64,000 nucleotides of DNA from an uncultured Lachnospiraceae bacterium (GTDB lineage Bacteria; Bacillota; Clostridia; Lachnospirales; Lachnospiraceae), in assembly GCA_910586705.1 (NCBI GenBank), contig CAJUJK010000001.1, positions 118,686 to 182,685 of the forward strand. The letters run 5' to 3'. The notes beneath the pieces were generated by a model. It was not told where the DNA came from. It searched no databases and saw only the letters and a list, made by a program, of their open reading frames with translations. The position numbers were made by a program, and so were the translations under genes. How positions within the stretch are numbered: position 1 is the stretch's first letter; each line of letters opens with the position of its first letter. This document shows, in pieces, positions 18,691 through 26,973 of this stretch.

Positions 18691-19599
18691 ATGAAGCTTG
18701 CGGTAATACTGGTAAATTATAACGGAGAAAAATATAATACGGCATGTATCGATTCTGTACTTGCAAGCGCCGCCATGGAGGAGCTGGAGGTCATCGTGGT
18801 GGACAACGCTTCACAGGATGATTCCATGCGCCTGCTGGAAGAGCGGTATGCGCAGGATAAGCGGCTCGTGCTGCTCCGGCTGGACGACAATTACGGTTTT
18901 TCCTATGCCAACAATGTGGGGATTGGCAGGGCGCGGGAATGGGGCGCTGATCATGTGCTGCTTTTGAATAACGACACAGAGATCTTGCCGGATATGCTGC
19001 GTCAGATGTGGGAGTGTGCCGGAAGGCATCCGGGCAGCATGATTGCGCCAAAGATTTATTACAGCGGCGACAGAAAGTGTCTCTGGTCTGCCGGAGGGGA
19101 TTTTTCTACAGTCATAAAAAAAGCAAAGCATACGGGCTTAAATGAGACGGATGTGGGGCAGTATGACGGGGAGAGGGAGATTGGCTTTGCGACAGGATGC
19201 TGTCTGTGGATTCCCATGGAAGTGATTGAAGAGGCAGGCACGCTGGATGAGCGGTTCTTTCTTTACTACGAGGACACCGAATACAGTTTCCGCCTGCATA
19301 AGCGGGGCATCCCCATCTATTACTGTCCTCAGGCGGTGATGTATCACAAGGTGGGAGCAAGCTCGAAGGGAGCGGACAGTCCTCTGTGCGCCTACTATAT
19401 AGCGCGGAACTGGCTTTTGTGCAACAGGCTGCATCTGGGATGGCGCTATCCGCTGTTTCTCCTGTATTACGCGCTCAATCGGACGGCGTGCTGCCTTTTG
19501 TGGCTGCTGCGGGGAAAGAGCGCGCTTGTCCGGGCAACGCGGCTGGGGATCAGGGATTATTTTCACGGAGATTTTGGCAGGTCAGCGCATTACCGCTGA
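18691..19599 (+). CDS. GT2 glycosyltransferase, rhamnosyltransferase-like
   Basis: A 302-residue GT-A protein. VILVNYNGEKYN begins the domain, followed by VVDNASQDDS, NYGFSYANNVG and LLLNNDTEI, where the aspartate binds the metal. GFATGCCLWIP and DERFFLYYEDTEYSFRL are typical of RfbF/WbbL-type rhamnosyltransferases. A hydrophobic C-terminal stretch (~250-275) may associate with the membrane. It is the last gene of the left + strand block. Its 3' end overlaps by 10 nt the 3' end of the opposite-strand GT4 gene. Confidence 0.85.
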   Translation: MKLAVILVNYNGEKYNTACIDSVLASAAMEELEVIVVDNASQDDSMRLLEERYAQDKRLVLLRLDDNYGFSYANNVGIGRAREWGADHVLLLNNDTEILPDMLRQMWECAGRHPGSMIAPKIYYSGDRKCLWSAGGDFSTVIKKAKHTGLNETDVGQYDGEREIGFATGCCLWIPMEVIEEAGTLDERFFLYYEDTEYSFRLHKRGIPIYYCPQAVMYHKVGASSKGADSPLCAYYIARNWLLCNRLHLGWRYPLFLLYYALNRTACCLLWLLRGKSALVRATRLGIRDYFHGDFGRSAHYR

Positions 19600-20705
19600 G
19601 AAGCCCCGATATAATCGACGATGGGCTTCATGGCGGAATCCATGCTCACATGGGATTCTGCAAACTGGCGGATGGTGCTTATAACCGCATGTTTGTCCGT
19701 TTTTTTCTGTTTTATGTTGTCGTAGAATGCGATGACTTCATTGATATCGACAGGCACCGCGTTATTTGGGAAATTGCGGACAAATTCATACCGGCTGTCC
19801 AGAACGTCGATCTCGCAGCCTGTGATGATGGGCATACCTTTCGCCAGATACTCTCGTGTTTTCAGCGCGGATAACCTCGTGTATACGCCTTTTTTATAGG
19901 TGCCGAAAGAGGCAAGCGCAATATCGCTGATATCGTACATCTCATCCAGCGCATCGCCGGACATGGTCTGGTAAAACCGCACATAGTTTTCCAGATGATA
20001 TTTCTGGACGAGGGACTGGTAAAAAGGTTTCTCGGGTCCGTCGCCGATTAACAAAAGTTCTACCGTGTATTTATTGTCCGGTTTCTGATAATAACGATGC
20101 AGACCTTCGATGATCCGCTCATAACCGTGGTGGCTCTGCATGTAGGCAACCGCCATCATGGTGATTTTATTTTCCTGATAAGCTCCCTTTGCGGGAGAAA
20201 TGGTTTCCAGCTGGATGCCGTTTATCGTGCGAATGGTGGGAACGCCGAAAATTTCCGTATCCTCCGAATAGGTCACAAAAGCGTCAACGTATTTTTTCAG
20301 CTTTCCGCGGTACAGCAGTTCTTTGATATAGAAAGGCCATGCGTCCCAGCGGGCAAAATCGTCCTTGTCATATGGATAGGTGAACACTTCTATGATGAGT
20401 TTGCAGTTGGGGTACTTTTCTTTTACCTGTTTCCAGAAATGGACGTAAGCGCGGTCTGCGACTGCGCGGCGGACATATAAAAAATCCGGGCTGTCCAGTT
20501 TGGCAAGAGCGCTTTTATAGTCTCTTTTGATGGAAGCGGTGGGAAACAGCCCGATGATTCTCTGAAGAAGGGATCTTTTAACCGTGCGGACCTCCACTTC
20601 CCCCATATCGAAATATCTGGAAAGGGATGCCGTCTGCATGTCGATTTTTTTGCTGATTCCGATGGAACTTCTCCCCTCAAAATGTATATAGTAGCCCTTT
20701 TTCAT
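19590..20705 (-). CDS. GT4-like glycosyltransferase
   Basis: A 371-residue GT-B protein on the minus strand. The start MKKGYYIHFEG is unusual, but the C-terminal half shows LLLIGDGPEKPFY, YVRFYQTMSGDALDEMYDI and TREYLAKGMPIITG, which fit GT4 donor domains. The usual E-x7-E pair is weak, so catalytic type is less certain. It is the last gene of a four-gene minus-strand operon (22787-19590) and overlaps the deacetylase-like gene by 4 nt. Lower similarity to the other GT4 enzymes here suggests a separate acceptor. Confidence 0.7.
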   Translation of the reverse strand: MKKGYYIHFEGRSSIGISKKIDMQTASLSRYFDMGEVEVRTVKRSLLQRIIGLFPTASIKRDYKSALAKLDSPDFLYVRRAVADRAYVHFWKQVKEKYPNCKLIIEVFTYPYDKDDFARWDAWPFYIKELLYRGKLKKYVDAFVTYSEDTEIFGVPTIRTINGIQLETISPAKGAYQENKITMMAVAYMQSHHGYERIIEGLHRYYQKPDNKYTVELLLIGDGPEKPFYQSLVQKYHLENYVRFYQTMSGDALDEMYDISDIALASFGTYKKGVYTRLSALKTREYLAKGMPIITGCEIDVLDSRYEFVRNFPNNAVPVDINEVIAFYDNIKQKKTDKHAVISTIRQFAESHVSMDSAMKPIVDYIGASQR

Positions 20706-21478
20706 ACGCCCTCCTGATCGGATGCCTGTTGCATGATCCGTTCAATTTCTGCTCTTTTCAGTTCCGCATCCATGTCTCTGAAATTGTCGTCCAGATTATC
20801 ATAATGGTTTAAAGATGCCTGCAATATGGCGTTTCGCAGCGTATCTTTCAGAGAGAGTTCCTGACCCTGCATATACCAGAAAGGATGTGTCAAAATGTGC
20901 AGTCTCTCATAAAGTCTGTCCGATATAATTTCATCCACATTTTCGCGCCAGTGCCGGCGGGAATCGGAAAGATATTTCATACTCTTGAAAAAGGTCTCGC
21001 TGTAAGAATTGATCATACCCGGAAATTCCATATTGGAAGCCAGAAACTTTTCAGAAGGCCGGTGCATGGATACCACATTTACTTGTTCCCCGATGGCGGA
21101 TGATAATACATCTGTTTCTTCACGCACGTATTTTAGCATGGTATGCCCGTCGGGAATGTCATACTGCGTTTCATCAAAATGCAGACCGATGATGCCGCCG
21201 TTTTCGATAATTCGGCGCATCTGATTTCTGGAAGTTCTGGTATGGATATTATAGAAACTGGTAGATACCAGTACAAAATAAGTCGCCTGCACGCCGCCGG
21301 GAAAGGCGGATTTTTCAATTTCCGATAAAAGAACGGCTTTTTCCAGACTGAAATCTACATCGTGCCGCAGAATGACAGAGCAGTCTGTCTCCTGCCAGTC
21401 GCCGTAGTTTTTGAAAGGATAGCCTTTTTTATGCAGTTCTTTTAGCATTGCAGCATAGGATTCACAGGTAAATTGCAT
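20702..21478 (-). CDS. NodB-like polysaccharide deacetylase-type protein
   Basis: A 258-residue protein. The segment VILRHDVDFSLEKA (~34-47) matches the N-terminal motif of NodB-type carbohydrate esterases, where the second Asp binds metal, and LHFDETQYD plus SMHRPSE offer His residues that could complete the site. No signal peptide or membrane helix is seen, so it would act in the cytoplasm. It may remove an acetyl group from a nucleotide or lipid sugar before the LpxD-like enzyme encoded next to it adds another acyl group; this is inference. It overlaps the GT4 gene by 4 nt and follows the LpxD-like gene with an 11-bp gap. Confidence 0.6.
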   Translation of the reverse strand: MQFTCESYAAMLKELHKKGYPFKNYGDWQETDCSVILRHDVDFSLEKAVLLSEIEKSAFPGGVQATYFVLVSTSFYNIHTRTSRNQMRRIIENGGIIGLHFDETQYDIPDGHTMLKYVREETDVLSSAIGEQVNVVSMHRPSEKFLASNMEFPGMINSYSETFFKSMKYLSDSRRHWRENVDEIISDRLYERLHILTHPFWYMQGQELSLKDTLRNAILQASLNHYDNLDDNFRDMDAELKRAEIERIMQQASDQEGV

Positions 21479-21489
21479 GGTATACGCCT

Positions 21490-22407
21490 CTAAAGTTTTT
21501 CCTTTCCACTGTTTTCCCTGATAACTCTGGCGGGAGCGCCAACGACCACCTTGTTTTCTTCCACATCCGCAGTCACGACGGATCCCATGCCGACGATGGC
21601 ATCCTTCCCGATCTCTGCCTGATTTCTGACAGTGCTTGCGGAAATATAGGCATTTTCACCGACGGTTACGCTGCCAAACAGTTTTGAACAAACGACGGAG
21701 GCATTTTTGCCAATGTAATTATTATGTCCTATATGTGTGGAGGGCGCAATTTTCGTCCCGCTTTCAATGACAGTGTCGTCAATGGTGCCTCTCGCGATAT
21801 TAGTATGGCTTCCGATGAAAACGTTATCCCCGATGGACACGCCGCCGAAATGTTTTATCATGGTTTTTATGTGATGCGCATCCTCGGAATAGCCGTACCC
21901 GTCCTCACCGATCACGGTCAATGACTGTACGGTGCAGTCAGAACCGATTTTGACCCGGTTTCTGATCACGACGTTATCTGCTATGACGGTTCCAGAGCCA
22001 ATTGTGATATTGCCTGTGATGGAACAGTTGCAGCCGATTTTCACGTCTTTGCCGATACGGACATCTGGACCAATCACAGTGCCGGGACCAATGTCCGGCA
22101 TATTGTCCTCACAGGTATCAGACCAGAAATGCTCCAGTATAGAAAAAAATACCGCCTTGGACTGCGGGGTGATAATTTTTGCCGCCGCTTGTAAGTCCGC
22201 GCCTTCCTGAACGACACAGACGGAGACGGGGACGGATGGCTGAAAACTTTTTTCGGGGGAGTTAACCCATGTGATCGTATCCTCCCGGTAGCGGGACAAC
22301 GAAGAAAAACCGCAGACAGCCTCATCGGCATTCCCCTGTATGGCATGGGGAAGTTTCTTCTCTTTCAGATATGCGGCGATTTGCCTTACAGTAATTAAAC
22401 GGTCCAT
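21490..22407 (-). CDS. LpxD-like hexapeptide sugar N-acyltransferase
   Basis: A 305-residue protein with an N-terminal UDP-sugar-binding-like domain (~1-100, ending in a SKAVFFSILEHF stretch) and a long left-handed beta-helix (~105-290). IGEDGYGY replaces the G-x-D-G-F-G of LpxD, and HIGHNNYIGKNASV matches the catalytic-histidine region H-x-x-H-N. LpxD moves 3-hydroxyacyl groups from acyl carrier protein to a sugar amine in lipid A synthesis. No other lipid A gene is present, so the likely job is acylating an amino sugar of the surface glycan. It overlaps by 13 nt a MaoC-like gene that could supply the 3-hydroxyacyl group. Confidence 0.75.
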   Translation of the reverse strand: MDRLITVRQIAAYLKEKKLPHAIQGNADEAVCGFSSLSRYREDTITWVNSPEKSFQPSVPVSVCVVQEGADLQAAAKIITPQSKAVFFSILEHFWSDTCEDNMPDIGPGTVIGPDVRIGKDVKIGCNCSITGNITIGSGTVIADNVVIRNRVKIGSDCTVQSLTVIGEDGYGYSEDAHHIKTMIKHFGGVSIGDNVFIGSHTNIARGTIDDTVIESGTKIAPSTHIGHNNYIGKNASVVCSKLFGSVTVGENAYISASTVRNQAEIGKDAIVGMGSVVTADVEENKVVVGAPARVIRENSGKEKL

Positions 22408-22787
22408 TTTATAACAGATTCTCCATCAAGTACAATTTCATTTTTCTGGTTGGTGCAGACTGTGGTCAGCACATATTTGTCTCCGTCAAGAATATCCTTT
22501 ACGGTGACGGTAGTTTCAATCGTATCATCAATATATACGGGTTTCCGGTAACGGAAATTCTGTGAGAGCAAAATGGCGCCGGAGCCGGGCAGATGATTTC
22601 CGATAATCATGGAGATGATATTCTGACAAAAGAGCGCGTGCGCGATTCTGCGTCCAAATACGGTCTGCTTTGCGTATTCGTCGTCCAGATGGATCGGATT
22701 GATGTCACCGGATAGTCTGGCAATATCCCGGATCGTCTGATCTTCTGCGACGACAGATTTGGAAAAGCTGCTGCCAACGTTTAACAT
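22395..22787 (-). CDS. MaoC-like (R)-specific hydratase
   Basis: A 130-residue single hot-dog protein. ARLSGDINPIHLDDEYAKQT holds the Asp and His of the (R)-enoyl-CoA hydratase motif, followed by FGRRIAHALF. These enzymes hydrate 2-enoyl thioesters to (R)-3-hydroxyacyl thioesters. ATG 22787 was chosen because GAAAGGG lies just upstream on the minus strand; an earlier in-frame start at 22847 lacks one. It is the first gene of the minus-strand operon and is read from a strong promoter at 22856-22884. Next to an LpxD-like transferase, it could provide the hydroxyacyl donor. Confidence 0.75.
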   Translation of the reverse strand: MLNVGSSFSKSVVAEDQTIRDIARLSGDINPIHLDDEYAKQTVFGRRIAHALFCQNIISMIIGNHLPGSGAILLSQNFRYRKPVYIDDTIETTVTVKDILDGDKYVLTTVCTNQKNEIVLDGESVIKWTV

Positions 22788-22855
22788 GTTTGCCCTTTCT
22801 CTCATTTTCTGGATGGAGCTGCCTCTCGCCAGACAGCATTTTTGCATACAAAATC

Positions 22856-22884
22856 AGTATAGCAAACATTATATGAAATGACAA
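22856..22884 (-). promoter_or_regulatory. Sigma-A promoter for the MaoC-LpxD-NodB-GT4 operon
   Basis: On the minus strand the -35 is TTGTCA (22884-22879) and the -10 is TATACT (22861-22856), separated by exactly 17 bp. The start of the first gene is about 70 bp downstream. Confidence 0.75.
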
Positions 22885-22924
22885 GCAGGAGGAATTTCCG
22901 GGAGGAATTCAGAGATAGATATGT

Positions 22925-22953
22925 TTGCATTGAAAATGGGGATATGCTATTAT
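22925..22953 (+). promoter_or_regulatory. Sigma-A promoter for the epimerase-aminotransferase operon
   Basis: The -35 is TTGCAT (22925-22930) and the -10 is TATTAT (22948-22953), with a 17-bp spacer. It points away from the minus-strand promoter 40 bp to the left, so the two operons could share control. The first start codon is 40 bp downstream. Confidence 0.75.
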
Positions 22954-22993
22954 AAAAAGAGTTGTTTATACCAAGTTTTGGATGGAGAATAAT

Positions 22994-24079
22994 ATGATTA
23001 TGCATATTGTGGGGAACAGACCCCAGTTCATAAAACTGGCGCCGCTTTATCAGGCGCTGGCGCTTGCCGGCTATCAGCAGAATATTATACACAGCGGGCA
23101 GCATTATGATGAGAATATGTCGGACATTTTTTTTGAGGAACTGGGGATTCCGGCTCCCTGTGTGAATCTGGCGGCAGGCGGCGGCAGTCACGCGCAGATG
23201 ACGGCAAAAGCCATGATCGGGCTGGAGGAACAACTGCTCAAAAGCAAGCCGGAACTGGTGATTCTTTACGGGGATACCAATACCACATTGGCGGGGGCGG
23301 TTGTGGCATCGAAACTGTGTATTCCCATCGCGCATGTGGAGGCGGGACCGAGAACGCGGGATAAGAGGAATCCGGAGGAATGTAACCGCATTGCCACGGA
23401 CCATCTCTCCGATATTTTGTTCTGCCCGGATTCGGAATCGCTGGCAAATTTGCAGAGGGAAGGGCTGGGGGACAAGGCGTACATGACGGGCGATATCATG
23501 TACGACACGTATCTTTCCATATCCGGGCGCATGGCGAAAGACGATATGCCGGCGGATGCGGAAGAAATTGTCTTGATGACGTGGCACAGGCAGGAGAACA
23601 CGGCAGACAAGGAGCGCATGGCGTGTATTCTGGACTTGGTGGAGCGGCTGGAAAGCAAAGTGGTGTGTCCTCTGCATCCGCGCACCAGAAAATGTCTGGC
23701 GCAGTTCGGACTGCTGGAGCGGGCACAGTCCGTTCCGAATCTGGAAATGATTGAACCAGTGGGATATGTGGAGATGGTGAAGCTTATGAACCGCGCCAGA
23801 CTGATCCTGACAGATTCGGGCGGCGTGTCGAAGGAGTCCTCCTTTGCGGGAGCGAAGTGCCTGTTTATGCTGAAGCTGGAAGTCTGGAAGGATCTTCTGC
23901 GGGAAGACTGGATTCATCAGGTAAATCCGACGGATCCAGAGAGTGTGGAGGAGGCGGTTTCCTTTGCAAAGAAGGCAGCGCATGTTGCGCCGGCGGAGCG
24001 ACCCAGATATTACGGGGACGGTCATGCGGCGGAGAAGATGATAAAGGCGTTAGAAGAGAACAGGCTGATTGGAAAATAG
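22994..24079 (+). CDS. Non-hydrolysing UDP-N-acetylglucosamine 2-epimerase family protein (WecB/WbpI-like)
   Basis: A 361-residue GT-B-fold epimerase. The N-terminal GNRPQFIKLAPL has RPQFIK, which is closer to WbpI-type epimerases of diacetamido-uronic acids than to the RPE form of WecB. HSGQHYDENMS, LYGDTNTTLAG, HVEAGPRTRDKRNPEE and LTDSGGVSKES give the nucleotide and catalytic sites. The G-x-R-x-x-x-R region reads GPRTRDKR, an altered form. ATG 22994 is chosen for GGATGGAG at 22980-22987. The following aminotransferase gene agrees with a 2,3-diamino sugar route. Plain UDP-GlcNAc remains a possible substrate. Confidence 0.8.
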   Translation: MIMHIVGNRPQFIKLAPLYQALALAGYQQNIIHSGQHYDENMSDIFFEELGIPAPCVNLAAGGGSHAQMTAKAMIGLEEQLLKSKPELVILYGDTNTTLAGAVVASKLCIPIAHVEAGPRTRDKRNPEECNRIATDHLSDILFCPDSESLANLQREGLGDKAYMTGDIMYDTYLSISGRMAKDDMPADAEEIVLMTWHRQENTADKERMACILDLVERLESKVVCPLHPRTRKCLAQFGLLERAQSVPNLEMIEPVGYVEMVKLMNRARLILTDSGGVSKESSFAGAKCLFMLKLEVWKDLLREDWIHQVNPTDPESVEEAVSFAKKAAHVAPAERPRYYGDGHAAEKMIKALEENRLIGK

Positions 24080-24101
24080 GAAAAAGACCGGGGTGGGACT
24101 T

Positions 24102-25226
24102 ATGGAATTCAGGGATTTGAAGCGGCAGTACCAGATTCACAAAAAAGAGATAGATCACGCGGTGCAGGCAGTCATGGAAGGCGCGCATTTTATCAGTGGC
24201 CCGCAGGTAGGACAGCTCGAGAAGGAGCTGGCGGCGTATGTGGGAGCGGGACACTGTATTGCCTGTGCCAACGGCACCGACGCTTTACAGCTTGCGCTGA
24301 TGGCGTGGGAGATCGGGGCGGGGGATGTGGTATTTGTGCCGGATTTCACCTTTTTTTCCAGCGGAGAAGTTGTCCCGCTTGTGGGAGCTGTCCCGGTGTT
24401 TGTGGATATCGACAAGGATACCTTTAACATCAGCGCGGACAGCCTGCAAAATGCCGTGGAATATGTGCTTCGTCACACAGATCTGAAACCCAGGGCGGTG
24501 GTGGCGGTGGATCTGTTCGGACAGCCCGCGGACTATGAGGCGGTGCGACGTGTTGCGGATGCCTATGGTCTGCTTGTCCTCGAGGACGCGGCGCAGGGGT
24601 TCGGCGGTATGACGGGGGAGCGGAAGGCGTGCAGTTTCGGAGATATTTCCATCACTTCATTTTTCCCGGCGAAACCGCTCGGATGTTACGGGGATGGCGG
24701 CGCGGTTTTCACGGACAACGAAGAGTGGGCAAAAAGGCTTACGTCCCTGCACGTACACGGCAAGGGAAGCGACAAATATGACAATGTCCGCATCGGATTA
24801 AATTCCCGTCTGGACACGCTGCAGGCGGCGGTGCTGATAGAGAAGTTAAAGTTCTTTGAGGAGGAGATCGTGGCGTGCGGTCGCGTGGCAGCTGCTTACG
24901 ACGAGCGTCTGCGCGATGTTGTGAAGACGCCGGTTATCCTTCCGGGGAACCGTTCCGGCTGGGCACAGTATACGATATGCCTTAAGGACGCGCGGGAGCG
25001 CGAAGAAGTGATGGCGCAGATGAAGGCGGACGGTATTCCGAATGCGGTCTACTACAGGAAACCGATGCACAGGCAGACGGCGTTTGCGGGGATGCTCTGC
25101 GGCGCGGAGCGCTGTGAGAACACGGAGTATATCTGCGACAGATGCCTGTCCCTGCCGATGCATCCCTATCTGGAAGCGAAAGAGATCGACGCGGTGTGCA
25201 GTTGCGTGAAGAAGGCTGTAGGATGA
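24102..25226 (+). CDS. DegT/DnrJ/EryC1 aminotransferase, WbpE-like
   Basis: A 374-residue PLP-dependent enzyme. ANGTDALQLAL binds the cofactor phosphate, LEDAAQGFGG holds the Asp that contacts the pyridine nitrogen, and SFFPAKPLGCYGDGGA carries the Schiff-base lysine. This last form is the one seen in WbpE, which makes the 3-amino group of UDP-2-acetamido-3-amino-glucuronic acid. Paired with the WbpI-like epimerase just upstream and an amidotransferase downstream, it suggests a diamino uronic acid. The 3-oxo substrate would need a dehydrogenase that is not in the window. The stop overlaps the next start by ATGA. Confidence 0.85.
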   Translation: MEFRDLKRQYQIHKKEIDHAVQAVMEGAHFISGPQVGQLEKELAAYVGAGHCIACANGTDALQLALMAWEIGAGDVVFVPDFTFFSSGEVVPLVGAVPVFVDIDKDTFNISADSLQNAVEYVLRHTDLKPRAVVAVDLFGQPADYEAVRRVADAYGLLVLEDAAQGFGGMTGERKACSFGDISITSFFPAKPLGCYGDGGAVFTDNEEWAKRLTSLHVHGKGSDKYDNVRIGLNSRLDTLQAAVLIEKLKFFEEEIVACGRVAAAYDERLRDVVKTPVILPGNRSGWAQYTICLKDAREREEVMAQMKADGIPNAVYYRKPMHRQTAFAGMLCGAERCENTEYICDRCLSLPMHPYLEAKEIDAVCSCVKKAVG

Positions 25227-26938
25227 GAGAAAAAATGGAGTTAAAAGGCTGGCTTGCCGCCAGCCGGAATCTGAAAATCACCTGTCTTGGTAAATATATA
25301 GATCTGGGGGTCTGCGTGCAGTATCAGAATCTGCTGGGCAAATTTCCCCGGGATCAGATTTCGATATCAAATGCGGAGTATGTCTGTTTTCTGGACGGCT
25401 ATGTTTACAATAAGGAGGCGTTTCTCTGTCCCGAGGGATTTGGACGGTGGCAGGAGTCCTTCGCCTGCTCCCTTTCCAAAGATCCGGCGTCTCATTTTGG
25501 CAGGCTGAGAGGGGCGTTTGGCGGGTATTTTTACGACAAGGAAACGAACCGGGTTACCGCCTATACGGATCATGTCTCCAACAAAGCGTTATACTATTAT
25601 GTGGATGGGGACCGTTGGATCCTCTCCAACTATGTGGATTTTATCGTGCGTGTTCTGCGTGCGAACGGCATAGCCGGTCATTTCGACGAGACGGCTGCCA
25701 GGTATATGCTCTCCTACGGCTATATGCTGGATGACAGCACCTATGTGAAAGAGATACGCCGTCTGCTTCCGGGCTGCTATATAACGATCACGCCGGACGG
25801 GGCGGACATCACACAGTATTACAAACTCCGGTGCCATGAGCAGCCCATGACGGAGGATGAGGCGCTCGAGAAGCTGGACGCAGCATTCCGGCAGGCAGTT
25901 GCAAGGGAGTTTGAGAAGGACAAAGAATATGGCTACAGACATCTTGTGGACTTAAGCGCGGGACTGGACAGCCGTATGGTCTGCTGGGTTGCGCACGACA
26001 TGGGCTACACCGAACAGACCAACATAGCCTACAGCAAGCTGGGGTACCGCGATGACATCATATCGGGAAAAATCGCAAAGAAACTGGGGCACGAATATTT
26101 GTTCCGGGCGCTTGACGATGTGCGGTGGATGTACGATGTGGACGAGATGACGCTGAAGAATAACGGCGCGGCGATCTGCCACGGCATGACCGGCGGTAAT
26201 CGGATGTTACAGTCCATCAATATGGAGCGGTACGGCATAGAGCATACGGGAATTATCGTTGGGGCGACTATGACGAGTTACTGCAGGGACCGGGCGGCAG
26301 CTTACGCGAAACCGCGGTACGGGCTGAATACCTACTCTACGAAGCTGGGGTATACTTTCGATGAAAAGGTGCTTGCGCAATATGAGACACAGGAGGAGTT
26401 CGCCATGAACACGCGCGGACTGCTGGGGATGCAGGTTTCCTATATGACCCGCCAGAATTATATCGAGTGTACAGCGCCTTCTGCGGATGTGGACTTGCTG
26501 GAAACGGCATTTTCCATCCCGTTTGAATACCGTATGGATAACAGATTATATCTGCGGTGGATCGAGGAAAAATATCCCGGCGCGGCGGCGTTCGGCTGGG
26601 AAAAATGGGGCGGGGTAAAGCCCAAAAGGAGCCACATTTTTTTCAGAAAGGTGAAGACGACGCAGCGGCTGGTTGCCGGGTACTTCAGCAGACTGCTCCA
26701 CAGACCGGATCCCGACTCCATGAATCCCATGGATTACTGGTATGAACGAGACGAAAAGGTCAGGACATATCTGGACGGCATGTATGAGAAACGGATTGGG
26801 AGCGCCGTACTGCCCCGGGAGCTGGCGGATGATATGCGCAGGCTCTATGAGGAGGGAAATTTTGTAGAGAAAAGTCTGGTGCTGACGGTACTGAGCGCGG
26901 TATATCTGTATTTTGAGGACGGAACGGTAAACGGATAG
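25223..26938 (+). CDS. Asparagine-synthase-like amidotransferase
   Basis: A 571-residue protein. Residues ~1-180 resemble the glutaminase half of class II amidotransferases (FGGYFYDKETNR, LYYYVDGDRWILSNY) but no catalytic Cys at position 2 is present, so ammonia may come from elsewhere. The synthetase half has HLVDLSAGLDSRMV (~237-250), the ATP PP-loop in a LSAGLDS form. Such proteins in O-antigen loci (WbpS, WbtH) amidate uronic acids. With the WbpI- and WbpE-like genes directly upstream, a uronamide is the most likely product. Start overlaps the aminotransferase stop. Confidence 0.75.
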   Translation: MREKMELKGWLAASRNLKITCLGKYIDLGVCVQYQNLLGKFPRDQISISNAEYVCFLDGYVYNKEAFLCPEGFGRWQESFACSLSKDPASHFGRLRGAFGGYFYDKETNRVTAYTDHVSNKALYYYVDGDRWILSNYVDFIVRVLRANGIAGHFDETAARYMLSYGYMLDDSTYVKEIRRLLPGCYITITPDGADITQYYKLRCHEQPMTEDEALEKLDAAFRQAVAREFEKDKEYGYRHLVDLSAGLDSRMVCWVAHDMGYTEQTNIAYSKLGYRDDIISGKIAKKLGHEYLFRALDDVRWMYDVDEMTLKNNGAAICHGMTGGNRMLQSINMERYGIEHTGIIVGATMTSYCRDRAAAYAKPRYGLNTYSTKLGYTFDEKVLAQYETQEEFAMNTRGLLGMQVSYMTRQNYIECTAPSADVDLLETAFSIPFEYRMDNRLYLRWIEEKYPGAAAFGWEKWGGVKPKRSHIFFRKVKTTQRLVAGYFSRLLHRPDPDSMNPMDYWYERDEKVRTYLDGMYEKRIGSAVLPRELADDMRRLYEEGNFVEKSLVLTVLSAVYLYFEDGTVNG

Positions 26939-26973
26939 CGCACGGCGGTATGCTTCGGCATGGAGGATTGAGC

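Noticed and set aside
21490..22407. LpxD-like gene as a sign of a Gram-negative outer membrane
   Set aside because: There are no other lipid A genes, the signature loop is altered, and the rest of the window (CotH, VTC, DUF4956, TagA-like domain) fits a Gram-positive.
22802..24025. 407-codon open frame on the minus strand
   Set aside because: It runs antisense to the epimerase gene and across both divergent promoters. The epimerase motifs are unmistakable.
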